Assembly (NCBI GenBank): GCA_035309005.1
Contig: DATGFP010000038.1
Location: 1-50,987, forward strand
DNA: 50,987 nucleotides
DNA from: DATARH01 sp035309005
GTDB taxonomy: Bacteria > Pseudomonadota > Alphaproteobacteria > ATCC43930 > CGMCC-115725
Direction of reading: 5' to 3'
Both the position numbers and the translations under genes were made by a program. Below the pieces are notes generated by a model. The model searched no databases and was not told the DNA's origin. It worked only from the letters and a program-made list of their open reading frames with translations. This document shows positions 41,043 to 50,987 of this stretch, piece after piece. The stretch's first letter is position 1, and each line of letters opens with the position of its first letter.

Positions 41043-41273
41043 ATGGCATGGCGCAGTTCGATGACCGATCCGACAAGCGACATTGCGGCCGAGGCGGTGC
41101 TCGAGGCCTTCGAGGCGGCGCACCGCGACAGGCGGTCGTCGGTCGAGTGTTATCGCGCCGGCGTGGCGGCGTGGCGGCGCAACCATCCCGACCAGGCGGC
41201 CGAATATGCGGCGCGGCAGGCAGTCGCGGTGATTATCGCGGCCAAGGTCTCGCTGCGGGTCGAGGATGGTTGA
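41043..41273 (+). CDS. small hypothetical protein upstream of murA
   Basis: This 76-residue protein is mostly helical (SDIAAEAVLEAFEAAHRDRR then VECYRAGVAAWRRNHPDQAA). AAGGA lies 9 bases before the ATG. I recognise no family. The regular amphipathic helices and the ribosome-binding site support a real gene, though homologues were not checked. It precedes the small gene at 41306 and murA in the same direction. Confidence 0.55.
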   Translation: MAWRSSMTDPTSDIAAEAVLEAFEAAHRDRRSSVECYRAGVAAWRRNHPDQAAEYAARQAVAVIIAAKVSLRVEDG

Positions 41274-41305
41274 CAGCGGCCGCGCCCCGCCCTTCCATCT
41301 CCGCG

Positions 41306-41470
41306 ATGAGCGATCGTTCCGATATTGCCCCGGCTCGGCGCGACAAACCGGCGACGCGCGACGAACGCCTTGCCCGGGCCTTGCGCCAGAACCTGCGTCG
41401 CCGCAAGGAGCAGGCACGCGCCCGCCAGCCATCGGAGGATGCTGAGCCGGCCGGCAAGCCCAGCGCTTGA
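41306..41470 (+). CDS. small conserved basic protein upstream of murA
   Basis: This 54-residue basic protein has a short motif ATRDERLARALRQNLRRRKE typical of a small protein often found directly upstream of murA in alphaproteobacteria. Function unknown. It is 97 bp before murA and probably co-transcribed with it. Confidence 0.6.
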   Translation: MSDRSDIAPARRDKPATRDERLARALRQNLRRRKEQARARQPSEDAEPAGKPSA

Positions 41471-41567
41471 GCGCGGCTCCGCTCTCCCGTAAAAGCAACC
41501 GTTACGATCAAGGGTTGGCGGCGCCGTCGCCTCGTTGCGGCCGGCGCCCGCAACCCGGAGCAACATG

Positions 41568-42847
<1,280 letters not shown>

Positions 42848-42848
<1 letters not shown>

Positions 42849-43339
42849 TGCTGAAGACGGCGCCGTCCAAGCCGGATCGGTCCGCCGCCGCGCTGCGGCT
42901 GCGCGCCGAGGATGCCGAAGACCTCGCGGTGATTTCCGCCTGTCTGCAGGACGCTCTCGTCTCGGTTGGCGATCTTGCCTACGACCGCGATGCCCGCGCC
43001 TTCGTCCTCGTTGCCAACCGCTTCTGCTGGGAGGGGTGCGAGCGTCGCGCCGGCCGCGGCGCCACCTTCGAGCGCACGCTGTGCGGTGTCGCGTTCGACG
43101 AGATCGACGGCGTTGCGTACCGCGGCTTTCAGCGCAGCGAGCACGACCGGCTGCTGTCCTTGCTGGCGATCCGCGCCACACCGGGGGCGCCGGCGGCTGG
43201 CATGGCGATCGATCTGGAATTCGCCGGCGGCGCGACGGTGCGGCTCTCCACCGCGGCGATCCGCTGTCGCGCCCGCGATTTCGGCGAGCCGTGGCCGACC
43301 GCCTGGCGGCCGGGCCATGCTGTGGACGAACCGCGATGA
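42848..43339 (+). CDS. DUF2948 family protein
   Basis: The 163-residue protein fits DUF2948 by its internal patterns: RLRAEDAEDLAVISACLQDA, LVSVGDLAYDRDARAFVLVA and NRFCWEG near residues 15-60. Function unknown. The ATG overlaps the murA stop by one base (TGATG) and its stop overlaps the hisG start, a tight, coupled arrangement conserved in alphaproteobacteria. Confidence 0.85.
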
Positions 43340-44046
43340 GAGGACGCCGCCAAGCCACCGCCGGCAACGCCGACGGCCTGATCATGGCGCTGCCCAACGG
43401 CCGCATCCTGGGCGAGGTGATGCCGCTGCTGCGGCGCATCGGCATCGCGCCCGAGCCGGCCTTCAGCGACCCGGCAAGCCGCCAGCTGCGTTTCGCCACC
43501 TCCGAGCCGGGGCTCGACCTCATTCGGGTGCGCAGCTTTGACGTCGCGACCTTTGTCGCGTTCGGCGCGGCCCAGCTTGGGGTCGCCGGCAACGATGTGC
43601 TGATGGAATTCGACTATCCCGAGATCTACGCCCCGCTCGACCTCGATATCGGCCATTGCCACATGGCGGTGGCGGCGCCGGCCGATTGGGCCGATCACGA
43701 GGACCCGCACAGCTGGAGCCATCTGCGCGTCGCGACCAAATATCCCGAGATCGCCCGCCGCCATTTCGCCGGGCGCGGCGTCCAGGCGGAATGCATCAAG
43801 CTGAACGGCGCGATCGAGCTCGCCGCGACGCTCGGACTATGCCGCCATATCGTCGATCTGGTGCAGACCGGCGCGACGCTGAAGGCCAACGGGCTGGTCG
43901 AGATCGAGCATATCGCCGATGTCAGCTCGCGCCTGATCGTCAACCGCCCGGCGCTGAAGACGCGCCCGGAAGAGGTCGGCCAGTGGATCGAGCGCTTCCG
44001 CGCGGTGACCGAGACCGAGCGCCGCCGCGCCGACGCCGCCGGATAG
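43336..44046 (+). CDS. hisG: ATP phosphoribosyltransferase, short form
   Basis: HisG condenses ATP with PRPP in the first step of histidine synthesis. This 236-residue short-form protein has GLIMALPNGRILGEVMPLLR near residue 14, LDLIRVRSFDVATFVAFGAA, LGVAGNDVLME and LGLCRHIVDLVQTGATLKAN. The last contains the PRPP-binding region and lies near residues 159-178. Short-form HisG needs the regulatory subunit HisZ, which is not in the window. The start overlaps the upstream gene's stop, and hisD follows after 11 bp. Confidence 0.94.
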   Translation: MRGRRQATAGNADGLIMALPNGRILGEVMPLLRRIGIAPEPAFSDPASRQLRFATSEPGLDLIRVRSFDVATFVAFGAAQLGVAGNDVLMEFDYPEIYAPLDLDIGHCHMAVAAPADWADHEDPHSWSHLRVATKYPEIARRHFAGRGVQAECIKLNGAIELAATLGLCRHIVDLVQTGATLKANGLVEIEHIADVSSRLIVNRPALKTRPEEVGQWIERFRAVTETERRRADAAG

Positions 44047-44057
44047 GGCGGGGCGGC

Positions 44058-45350
44058 ATGGCGATAACCCTCACCACCGGCGACCCCGGCTTCGAAGACG
44101 CCTTTCGCGCCTTGCTTGCGATGAAGCGCGAGGGCGCAGCCGAGGTCGACGATGCGGTCGCGGCGATCATCGCCGATGTCGCGGCGCGCGGCGATGCCGC
44201 CCTGGTCGAATACACCAACCGCTTCGACAGGGTGCGGCTCGGCCCCGCCGGCCTGCGTTTGTCACCCGCCGAGATTGCCGCCGGCGCCGACGCGGCGGCG
44301 CCCGAGACGGTGGCGGCGCTGCGCGTCGCGGCGGCGCGGATCGAGAGCTTTCACCGCCGCCAGCTGCCCTCCGACATCGATTACGTCGACCCCGAGGGGG
44401 TGCGGCTCGGCCAGCGCTGGCGGCCGCTCGAGGCCGCCGGGCTCTATGTCCCGGGCGGCACCGCGGCCTATCCGTCCTCGGTCTTGATGAATGCGATCCC
44501 GGCCAAGGTCGCCGGGGTCGAGCGGCTGGTCATCACGGTGCCGGCGCCCGACGGCGTCCTCAACCCGCTGGTGCTGGCGGCGGCGCGCCTTGTCGGGATC
44601 GACGAGATTTACCGGATCGGCGGCGCGCAGGCCATCGCGGCCCTGGCTTACGGCACCGCGACGGTGGCGCCGGTCGACAAGATCGTCGGCCCCGGCAACG
44701 CCTATGTCGCGGCGGCGAAGCGGCGTGTCTTCGGCCGGGTCGGCATCGACATGATCGCCGGCCCCTCGGAGATCCTGGTAGTGGCGGATCGGCACAACGA
44801 CCCGGCATGGATCGCCGCCGACCTCTTGTCGCAAGCCGAGCATGACGAGGCGGCGCAGGCCATCTTGATCGCCGACGACGCGGATTTCGCGGCCCGGGTC
44901 GAGCGCGAGGTGGCGCGTCACCTGCAGCGTTTGCCGCGAGCCGAGATCGCCGGCGCCAGTTGGCAGCGCAACGGCGCGATCATCCTCGTCGGCGGCTGGG
45001 ACGAGGCGGTGCCGCTGATCGACCGTATCGCCCCCGAGCACCTCGAACTGGCGATCGACGAGGCCGCGGCGCTGGCGGCGCGGGTGCGTCATGCCGGCGC
45101 GATCTTTCTCGGCCGCCACACGCCAGAAGCGATTGGCGACTATATCGCGGGCCCCAACCATGTTCTGCCGACGGCGCGCAGCGCGCGCTTTGCCTCGGGC
45201 CTCGGCGTCCTCGACTTCATGAAGCGCACGACGATCGTCGGCTGTGACGCGGCGAGCCTTGCCGTATTGGCGCCGGCCGCGATCCGGCTGGCCGAGGCCG
45301 AAGGGCTCGACGCGCATGCTCTGTCTCTGGCAATCCGGCTCGGCGCATGA
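44058..45350 (+). CDS. hisD: histidinol dehydrogenase
   Basis: HisD oxidises histidinol to histidine with two NAD+ and a zinc ion, the last step of the pathway. The 430-residue length is normal. Motifs: LYVPGGTAAYPSSVLMNAIP near residue 131, IGGAQAIAALAYGTATVAPV, KIVGPGNAYVAAAKR, then DMIAGPSEILVVADRHNDPA, and SQAEHDEAAQA. The conserved glutamate and histidines appear in the usual order. The next gene's start overlaps its stop by 4 bp. Confidence 0.97.
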   Translation: MAITLTTGDPGFEDAFRALLAMKREGAAEVDDAVAAIIADVAARGDAALVEYTNRFDRVRLGPAGLRLSPAEIAAGADAAAPETVAALRVAAARIESFHRRQLPSDIDYVDPEGVRLGQRWRPLEAAGLYVPGGTAAYPSSVLMNAIPAKVAGVERLVITVPAPDGVLNPLVLAAARLVGIDEIYRIGGAQAIAALAYGTATVAPVDKIVGPGNAYVAAAKRRVFGRVGIDMIAGPSEILVVADRHNDPAWIAADLLSQAEHDEAAQAILIADDADFAARVEREVARHLQRLPRAEIAGASWQRNGAIILVGGWDEAVPLIDRIAPEHLELAIDEAAALAARVRHAGAIFLGRHTPEAIGDYIAGPNHVLPTARSARFASGLGVLDFMKRTTIVGCDAASLAVLAPAAIRLAEAEGLDAHALSLAIRLGA

Positions 45351-45856
45351 ACGACGTGGCATTGCGCATCTGCGAGATTACCCTCGACGAGCGCAGCGTC
45401 GTCCGCCGCAACCCCGAGATCGAGCGCGAGCGCGCCGCCGCGATCGCCGATCTGGTCGAGGCCAACCAGTTCGCTCCGGCGTCAGGCCTCTCCGGTCCGT
45501 TCAAGGTGCGTCTCGCGGCCGCGGAGGGCCGGCTGATGATGGAGATCGCCTCGCTCGCCGGCGGCGGGAGCGAGACGATCGTGCTCCCCCTGCGGCAGTT
45601 CGGCCGTATCATCAAGGACTATTTCCTGGTCTGCGAGAGCTATTCGAAGGCGTTGCGCGGCGCCAATCTCGGCCAGGTGGAGGCGATCGACATGGGCCGG
45701 CGGGGGCTGCACGACGAAGGCGCCGCGCTGTTGATCGACAGCCTCGCCGGCAAGGTCGCGTTCGACCACGCCACGGCGCGGCGCCTTTTCACGCTGGTTT
45801 GCGTGCTCCATCTCAAGGCCCAGACGCACGGCCTCGGGGCGCATCCGCGACCGTGA
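45347..45856 (+). CDS. UPF0262 family protein
   Basis: The 169-residue protein has the UPF0262 patterns: RICEITLDERSVVRRNPEIE near residue 7, FKVRLAAAEGRLMMEI, LPLRQFGRIIKDYFLVCESY near residues 80-99 and AIDMGRRGLHDEGAALL. Function unknown; the family is confined largely to alphaproteobacteria and sits with hisD in many genomes. It overlaps hisD and maf by 4 bp each, indicating coupled translation. Confidence 0.92.
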   Translation: MNDVALRICEITLDERSVVRRNPEIERERAAAIADLVEANQFAPASGLSGPFKVRLAAAEGRLMMEIASLAGGGSETIVLPLRQFGRIIKDYFLVCESYSKALRGANLGQVEAIDMGRRGLHDEGAALLIDSLAGKVAFDHATARRLFTLVCVLHLKAQTHGLGAHPRP

Positions 45857-46446
45857 CGCCGCTTTTGGTGCTCGCCTCAGCTTCGCCGCGCCGGCTGGCA
45901 TTGCTCGAACAGATCGGCATCGTGCCGGATGTGGTCGATCCCGCCGATATCGACGAGACCCCTGCAAAGGGCGAGCTGCCGGCCGCCCACGTCGTCCGCC
46001 TGGCCGAAGCCAAGGCACGAACGGTTGCCGGGCGGCGCCCGGGCGCCTTCATTCTCGCCGCCGACACCGTCGTCGCCTGCGGCCGTCGCATCCTGCCGAA
46101 GGCCGAGGACGAGGCGAGCGCGCGCGCCTGCCTCACGCTGCTGTCGGGCCGGCGACATCGCGTCTATGGCGGCCTCGCGGTGATCGCGCCGCAGGGCGAG
46201 ATCGGGGTCCGCCGCGTGGTCAGCCAAGTCCTCTTCAAGCGCCTCAGCGGCAGCGATATCGCCGCCTATCTGCAAAGCGGCGAATGGCACGGCAAGGCCG
46301 GCGGCTACGCGATCCAGGGGCGCGCCGCCGCCTTCATTCCGTGGATCTCGGGCTCATATTCGAACGTTGTCGGCCTGCCGCTGTTCGAGACCGCACAGCT
46401 CTTGGCGGGCCGTGGTTATTCCGCGCATTGCGCCGCGAGCTCTTGA
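45853..46446 (+). CDS. maf: Maf/YceF-type nucleoside triphosphate pyrophosphatase
   Basis: This 197-residue protein starts at GTG, overlapping the UPF0262 stop. Motifs LVLASASPRRLALLEQIGIV, FILAADTVVACGRRILPKAE and TLLSGRRHRVYGGLAVI define the Maf family, which removes pyrophosphate from non-standard or modified nucleotides. The residues from GEWHGKAGGYAIQGRAAAFI are the usual C-terminal signature. The RNase E/G-like gene begins inside its 3' end. Confidence 0.95.
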   Translation: MTPLLVLASASPRRLALLEQIGIVPDVVDPADIDETPAKGELPAAHVVRLAEAKARTVAGRRPGAFILAADTVVACGRRILPKAEDEASARACLTLLSGRRHRVYGGLAVIAPQGEIGVRRVVSQVLFKRLSGSDIAAYLQSGEWHGKAGGYAIQGRAAAFIPWISGSYSNVVGLPLFETAQLLAGRGYSAHCAASS

Positions 46447-47603
46447 TCGGCGCCGGTCCCGGCGAATGGCGCGCCGCCTGGCTCGAAGACGGCGTCGCGG
46501 TCGAACTGCACGTCGAGCGCGGCGACACCCGGCCGGCCGGCAGTATCCATCTCGGCCGGGTCGTGCGGCGCGTTGGCGCACTCGACGCCGCGCTTGTCGA
46601 TATCGGCGAGGGGCGGCCGGGATTTCTGCCGCTGCGTCGCGGCGACGCGGCAGAACCGCGGCTCGACGAGGGGGCGCGCGTGCTGGTCCAGGTGCGGCGT
46701 GAGGCGCAGGGCGACAAGGGTGCGCTGCTTTCGACGCGGGTCGTACCGCGCGATGGCGATGCGGCGCGGCTCGCCGAGCGCGCGGCGGGCCTCGATCCGC
46801 CGGCGCAGCTCGACCCGCCGCCCGGTTTCGCGGCGGCGCTCGCGCTGCGCCTGCCCGCCGCGCCGCAGCGGGTGTTGACCGACGATGCCGCGGTGGTGCT
46901 GGAACTGCGCCAAGCCTTTCCCGCGGCCGAGACCCAGCACCGCGACGCCGCGGAATGGCCGGTCGATCTCGAAGCCGCGTTCGAGGCCGCGCTGGCGCCG
47001 AGCGTCGCGACCGCCGGCGGTGGCAGCATCCACATCGCGGAAAACCGCGCCGCGGTGCTGATCGATGTCGATACCGGCAGCCCCGAAACGGGGTCCGCCG
47101 CGCGCGCAGCGTTCATTGCAAACACCGATGCCGCGACCGCGATCGCCCGCCAATTGCGGCTGCGCGAGCTGGGTGGCGGGATCGTCGTCGATTTCGCCGC
47201 GCTCGATGGCCGCCGGGCGCGCGACCAGGTGCGTCGGGCCATCGAGGCCGCGCTGGCCGGCGACCCGGCCGGGCCGCAAGTGCTTGGGTGGACGCGCCTC
47301 GGCCATCTCGAAATCGTCCGACCCAGGCGCGGCCGGCCGCTCAGCGCCGCGATGCTGGAGCCGCAGACGACGCAGAAAACCGCGCTCGCCCTGAGCTTCG
47401 AGGCGCTGCGCGCGGTTTACCGAGAGGCGCGCGCCCGGCCGGCGGCCGATTGGCGGCTTGCCGTCACGCCCAGGCTCGCGGCGGCACTAGAGGGGCCGGC
47501 GGCCGCGGCGCTGCATGCCCTCGAAATCCGACTGGGGCGCAAGATCGCCGTCGCGATCGCGGCGCGGAGCGGTGCGCCGCCTTTTGACATTGCGCCGCGA
47601 TAA
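46428..47603 (+). CDS. ribonuclease E/G family protein, short
   Basis: This 391-residue protein begins at TTG with MRRELLIGAGPGEWRAAWLE. The S1-like region reads GSIHLGRVVRRVGALDAALV. The catalytic aspartates appear in AAVLIDVDTGSPETGSAA near residue 210 and GGIVVDFAALDGRRARDQ near residue 250, matching Asp303 and Asp346 of E. coli RNase E. The zinc-link cysteines (CPxC) are missing: the corresponding stretch is EPQTTQKTALALSFEALRAV. It overlaps maf and precedes yacG, a conserved order. It may process a restricted RNA set. Confidence 0.87.
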   Translation: MRRELLIGAGPGEWRAAWLEDGVAVELHVERGDTRPAGSIHLGRVVRRVGALDAALVDIGEGRPGFLPLRRGDAAEPRLDEGARVLVQVRREAQGDKGALLSTRVVPRDGDAARLAERAAGLDPPAQLDPPPGFAAALALRLPAAPQRVLTDDAAVVLELRQAFPAAETQHRDAAEWPVDLEAAFEAALAPSVATAGGGSIHIAENRAAVLIDVDTGSPETGSAARAAFIANTDAATAIARQLRLRELGGGIVVDFAALDGRRARDQVRRAIEAALAGDPAGPQVLGWTRLGHLEIVRPRRGRPLSAAMLEPQTTQKTALALSFEALRAVYREARARPAADWRLAVTPRLAAALEGPAAAALHALEIRLGRKIAVAIAARSGAPPFDIAPR

Positions 47604-47618
47604 GCCAATATCGCCGGC

Positions 47619-47807
47619 ATGGAGAAACGCCCGCCGGCGGCCGGTCGCCGCAATTGCCCGATCTGCGGCAAGCCCGCAGTCGCGCCGCATGGCCGGTTTT
47701 GCTCGACGCGCTGCGCCGATATCGATCTCGGCCGTTGGCTGAAGGGCAATTACCGGGTCGAAACCGAAGAAGCACCGGACGACGAGGCCGACCGCGACGA
47801 AACGTAG
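47619..47807 (+). CDS. yacG: DNA gyrase inhibitor / zinc-ribbon protein YacG
   Basis: This 62-residue protein has the YacG zinc finger: CPICGKPAVAPHGRFCSTRC near residues 13-32, with four Cys, then ADIDLGRWLKGNYRVE. YacG binds GyrB and inhibits gyrase in E. coli. The acidic C-terminus (EEAPDDEADRDE) is typical. It ends the murA-his-maf block. Confidence 0.95.
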   Translation: MEKRPPAAGRRNCPICGKPAVAPHGRFCSTRCADIDLGRWLKGNYRVETEEAPDDEADRDET

Positions 47808-47820
47808 GCGGCGTTCCAAA

Positions 47821-48114
47821 TCAGGGCAGCGCGACGACGTCGCAAAACGCCAGCAGAACCGGGACGAGCGACAGAAATCGCCCGACGGCTCGGGGCCGCG
47901 ACACTCGGCGTTGGCGGCGCGATTGCGCGATCTTCGCGGTCTCGGCCGCGCGTTGGACACGAAACAGGCAGGCCTCGGCGCATGGTTGGTTGCGGCAATA
48001 CCCGCTTCCTGGCACCCAGCCGCAATCGCGCGCCCAGCGGGGCCCCTCGGGGTGAGCGGCCAGTTCGGCGACAGTCGGAGAGACTGGCCGAGGATAGCGG
48101 TCGAGGTCAGACAC
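47821..48114 (-). CDS. possible small cysteine-rich membrane-tailed protein
   Basis: From a GTG at 48114 the frame encodes 97 residues. The middle reads WARDCGWVPGSGYCRNQPCA followed by EACLFRVQRAAETAKIAQSR, giving four cysteines in about 20 residues, then a basic stretch (RRQRRVSRPR). A single hydrophobic stretch near the end (FLSLVPVLLAFCDVV) could be a membrane anchor. I recognise no named family. It is convergent with yacG. Start and coding status are uncertain. Confidence 0.4.
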   Translation of the reverse strand: MSDLDRYPRPVSPTVAELAAHPEGPRWARDCGWVPGSGYCRNQPCAEACLFRVQRAAETAKIAQSRRQRRVSRPRAVGRFLSLVPVLLAFCDVVALP

Positions 48115-48312
48115 CTTCGATATCCTGAATGTGCTTCGCGTGCGTTGCCGGGACAGACGCTCCTGATCCCGGGTTAATGCGTTCGGCGTATTAACACGAT
48201 AGGCACCGCAATGGCGCTGACTATTTGCCACACCGACTGTCGGAGGCTGTCGGGCCACCGGCCATGACACGTCCTGAGCGCTGTCCGGCACGGAGGCTCA
48301 CCAGCGATCGGA

Positions 48313-48831
48313 CTACGCTTGCCGGCCCAACCCGGTCTTTTTTGCGAACCGCGTTCGCGGTGAAATGGCCACCGGATGCCGCCAACCGCTCGCGGCGCGT
48401 GCGCGCATCGGCCGCGCTCGCCACAGGCGCGCGTAGGCGGACGGGGGCGGTTTGGCTTCGCTCGATGCCCGATCGTAGACCCTGATCGTTGCCCAGCCGG
48501 TCACCTCCGGGGGGCACTCGACGTCCTTGTCGCAACTGATGTCGAAGCGACCGTTGAATTTGGGCGCCAGCCGGTCCTCGCAGACATAGGTCGTGCCGCG
48601 GATCTCGACGACCGTACCGAAGCCAATCCGCCGCGGGCAGGCGATGGCGTCGTGGCGGCCGCAGATATCGCGCCCCGACGCCGCGATGCACGGCGTATCG
48701 TCGGTCTGGGCGGCGAGCGTGTTGTAGCCGGTGACGTAGGCCCGCAGGCGATGATACGCCGGCGGCGCTTGCGGATCAGCGCTCGTGGTCAGCACCAATG
48801 GGATAAGCAGCGGCGCAATGAAATTCATCAT
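48313..48831 (-). CDS. 3D-domain-like secreted protein
   Basis: This 172-residue protein has a signal peptide (MMNFIAPLLIPLVLTTSA). The mature part reads LRAYVTGYNTLAAQTDDTPC then IAASGRDICGRHDAIACPRR and FGTVVEIRGTTYVCEDRLAP, followed by NGRFDISCDKDVECPP. This resembles the 3D/double-psi beta-barrel domain of MltA-type peptidoglycan enzymes, with cysteines that could form disulfides. The last 45 residues are Arg-rich and unrelated to the domain, so the true 3' end may lie earlier. Upstream are three phased GTAACG motifs. Confidence 0.7.
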   Translation of the reverse strand: MMNFIAPLLIPLVLTTSADPQAPPAYHRLRAYVTGYNTLAAQTDDTPCIAASGRDICGRHDAIACPRRIGFGTVVEIRGTTYVCEDRLAPKFNGRFDISCDKDVECPPEVTGWATIRVYDRASSEAKPPPSAYARLWRARPMRARAASGWRHPVAISPRTRFAKKTGLGRQA

Positions 48832-48860
48832 TCGGTTGGTCCCCCCAGCCGGATGTGCGA

Positions 48861-48896
48861 GTAACGCACGGTAACGATGTGTGTGAGGGGGTAACG
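48861..48896. promoter_or_regulatory. three phased GTAACG direct repeats upstream of the 3D-domain gene
   Basis: GTAACG occurs at 48861-48866, 48871-48876 and 48891-48896, offset by 10 and 20 bases, that is whole helical turns. They lie 30-66 bp upstream of the 3D-domain gene start on the minus strand. The spacing suits binding by a regulator to one face of the helix. The gene-free stretch 48897-49072 is AT-rich and shows no gene. Confidence 0.4.
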
Positions 48897-49072
48897 CCTA
48901 TCCGTCAATCACGGCAGAAATAAGAAAATCATGTGACAATAAATCGGACGATCGACCTATTTAATTAAAGGGGAGGCCGTCTATTTCAACTGAGACTGTA
49001 GGAAAATTAAACTGTTATGCGCTAAAAGGGTCGGCGGGCCTAACGCAATTGGTGACGCCTCGGGCGAGGCCG

Positions 49073-50895
<1,823 letters not shown>

Positions 50896-50896
<1 letters not shown>

Positions 50897-50987
50897 CAGC
50901 CGAGCTTCCCTTTCAGCCGCTCCCGCAGCACGGCGGCACGCCCGGGCTTGTCGACCTGACGGGCGCGCGCGATCGTCAGCGCTCCCT
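50896..50987 (-). CDS. glmU: glmU 3' end: bifunctional UDP-GlcNAc pyrophosphorylase/acetyltransferase fragment
   Basis: The final 29 codons and stop of a minus-strand gene running off the right edge. The tail reads GALTIARARQVDKPGRAAVL then RERLKGKLG, matching the C-terminal tail of alphaproteobacterial GlmU (ARxRQVxKPGxAA). GlmU acetylates glucosamine 1-phosphate and forms UDP-GlcNAc, directly downstream of GlmS chemistry and feeding MurA. Adjacency to glmS supports the assignment; only the tail is visible. Confidence 0.8.

Noticed and set aside
49052..49070. Hairpin GCCTCGGGCGAGGC just beyond glmS as a terminator
   Set aside because: The stem is short and no T-run follows on the minus strand, so it is not convincing as an intrinsic terminator.

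Overview
The window is about 51 kb of very GC-rich bacterial chromosome, most likely from an alphaproteobacterium of Rhodospirillales type. This placement is inferred from gene content and order: a bactofilin, DUF2948 and UPF0262 proteins, a short-form HisG, and the run murA-DUF2948-hisG-hisD-UPF0262-maf-RNase E/G-yacG. I see no insertion sequence, prophage, CRISPR array or rRNA gene.

Layout. Positions 1-6.4 kb hold cell-envelope and redox genes (an fRMsr fragment, an L,D-transpeptidase, gshB, a rhodanese, a DUF882 protein) and a GAF-GAF-PAS adenylate cyclase. Positions 6.6-10.1 kb are the housekeeping run prs-rplY-pth-ychF. Positions 10.2-16.9 kb carry a toxin-antitoxin pair, a bactofilin, an EI24 membrane protein, a PfkB kinase, typA, an O-antigen ligase and a decayed DUF6496 locus. 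From 17 to 38 kb the region is accessory. It has an LLM oxidoreductase whose 3' end is duplicated around an MNT/HEPN pair, two PIN-toxin modules, and a cluster of amidohydrolase, thiolase-fold and DUF35 genes. It also has four paralogous Tat-type solute-binding proteins around one permease pair, TcuA- and MmgE/PrpD-like enzymes, and an AT-richer HEPN-like gene beside a nest of repeats. From 38.3 kb to the end the content is core again: msrA, two tRNA-Thr genes, an acyltransferase, the murA-his-maf-yacG block, and glmS with the end of glmU.

How the genes work together. The core blocks serve nucleotide supply and translation (prs, rplY, pth, ychF, typA), wall-precursor synthesis (glmU, glmS, murA) and histidine synthesis (hisG, hisD). 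The accessory part reads as a catabolic and uptake island for an unidentified organic substrate. ABC importer parts would bring the substrate in; no ATPase is encoded here. The LLM, amidohydrolase, Ltp2-like thiolase-fold/DUF35, FAD dehydrogenase and MmgE/PrpD enzymes would process it. Small toxin-antitoxin modules and many long inverted repeats are interspersed.

The most notable structures are the 46-bp direct repeat around the MNT/HEPN module, with an apparent frameshift in the HEPN gene; the four solute-binding paralogues sharing one nearly identical 79-bp island; the nucleophile-less thiolase with its DUF35 partner; the HEPN-motif gene in the repeat nest; and the decayed C-terminal domain behind the DUF6496 gene.
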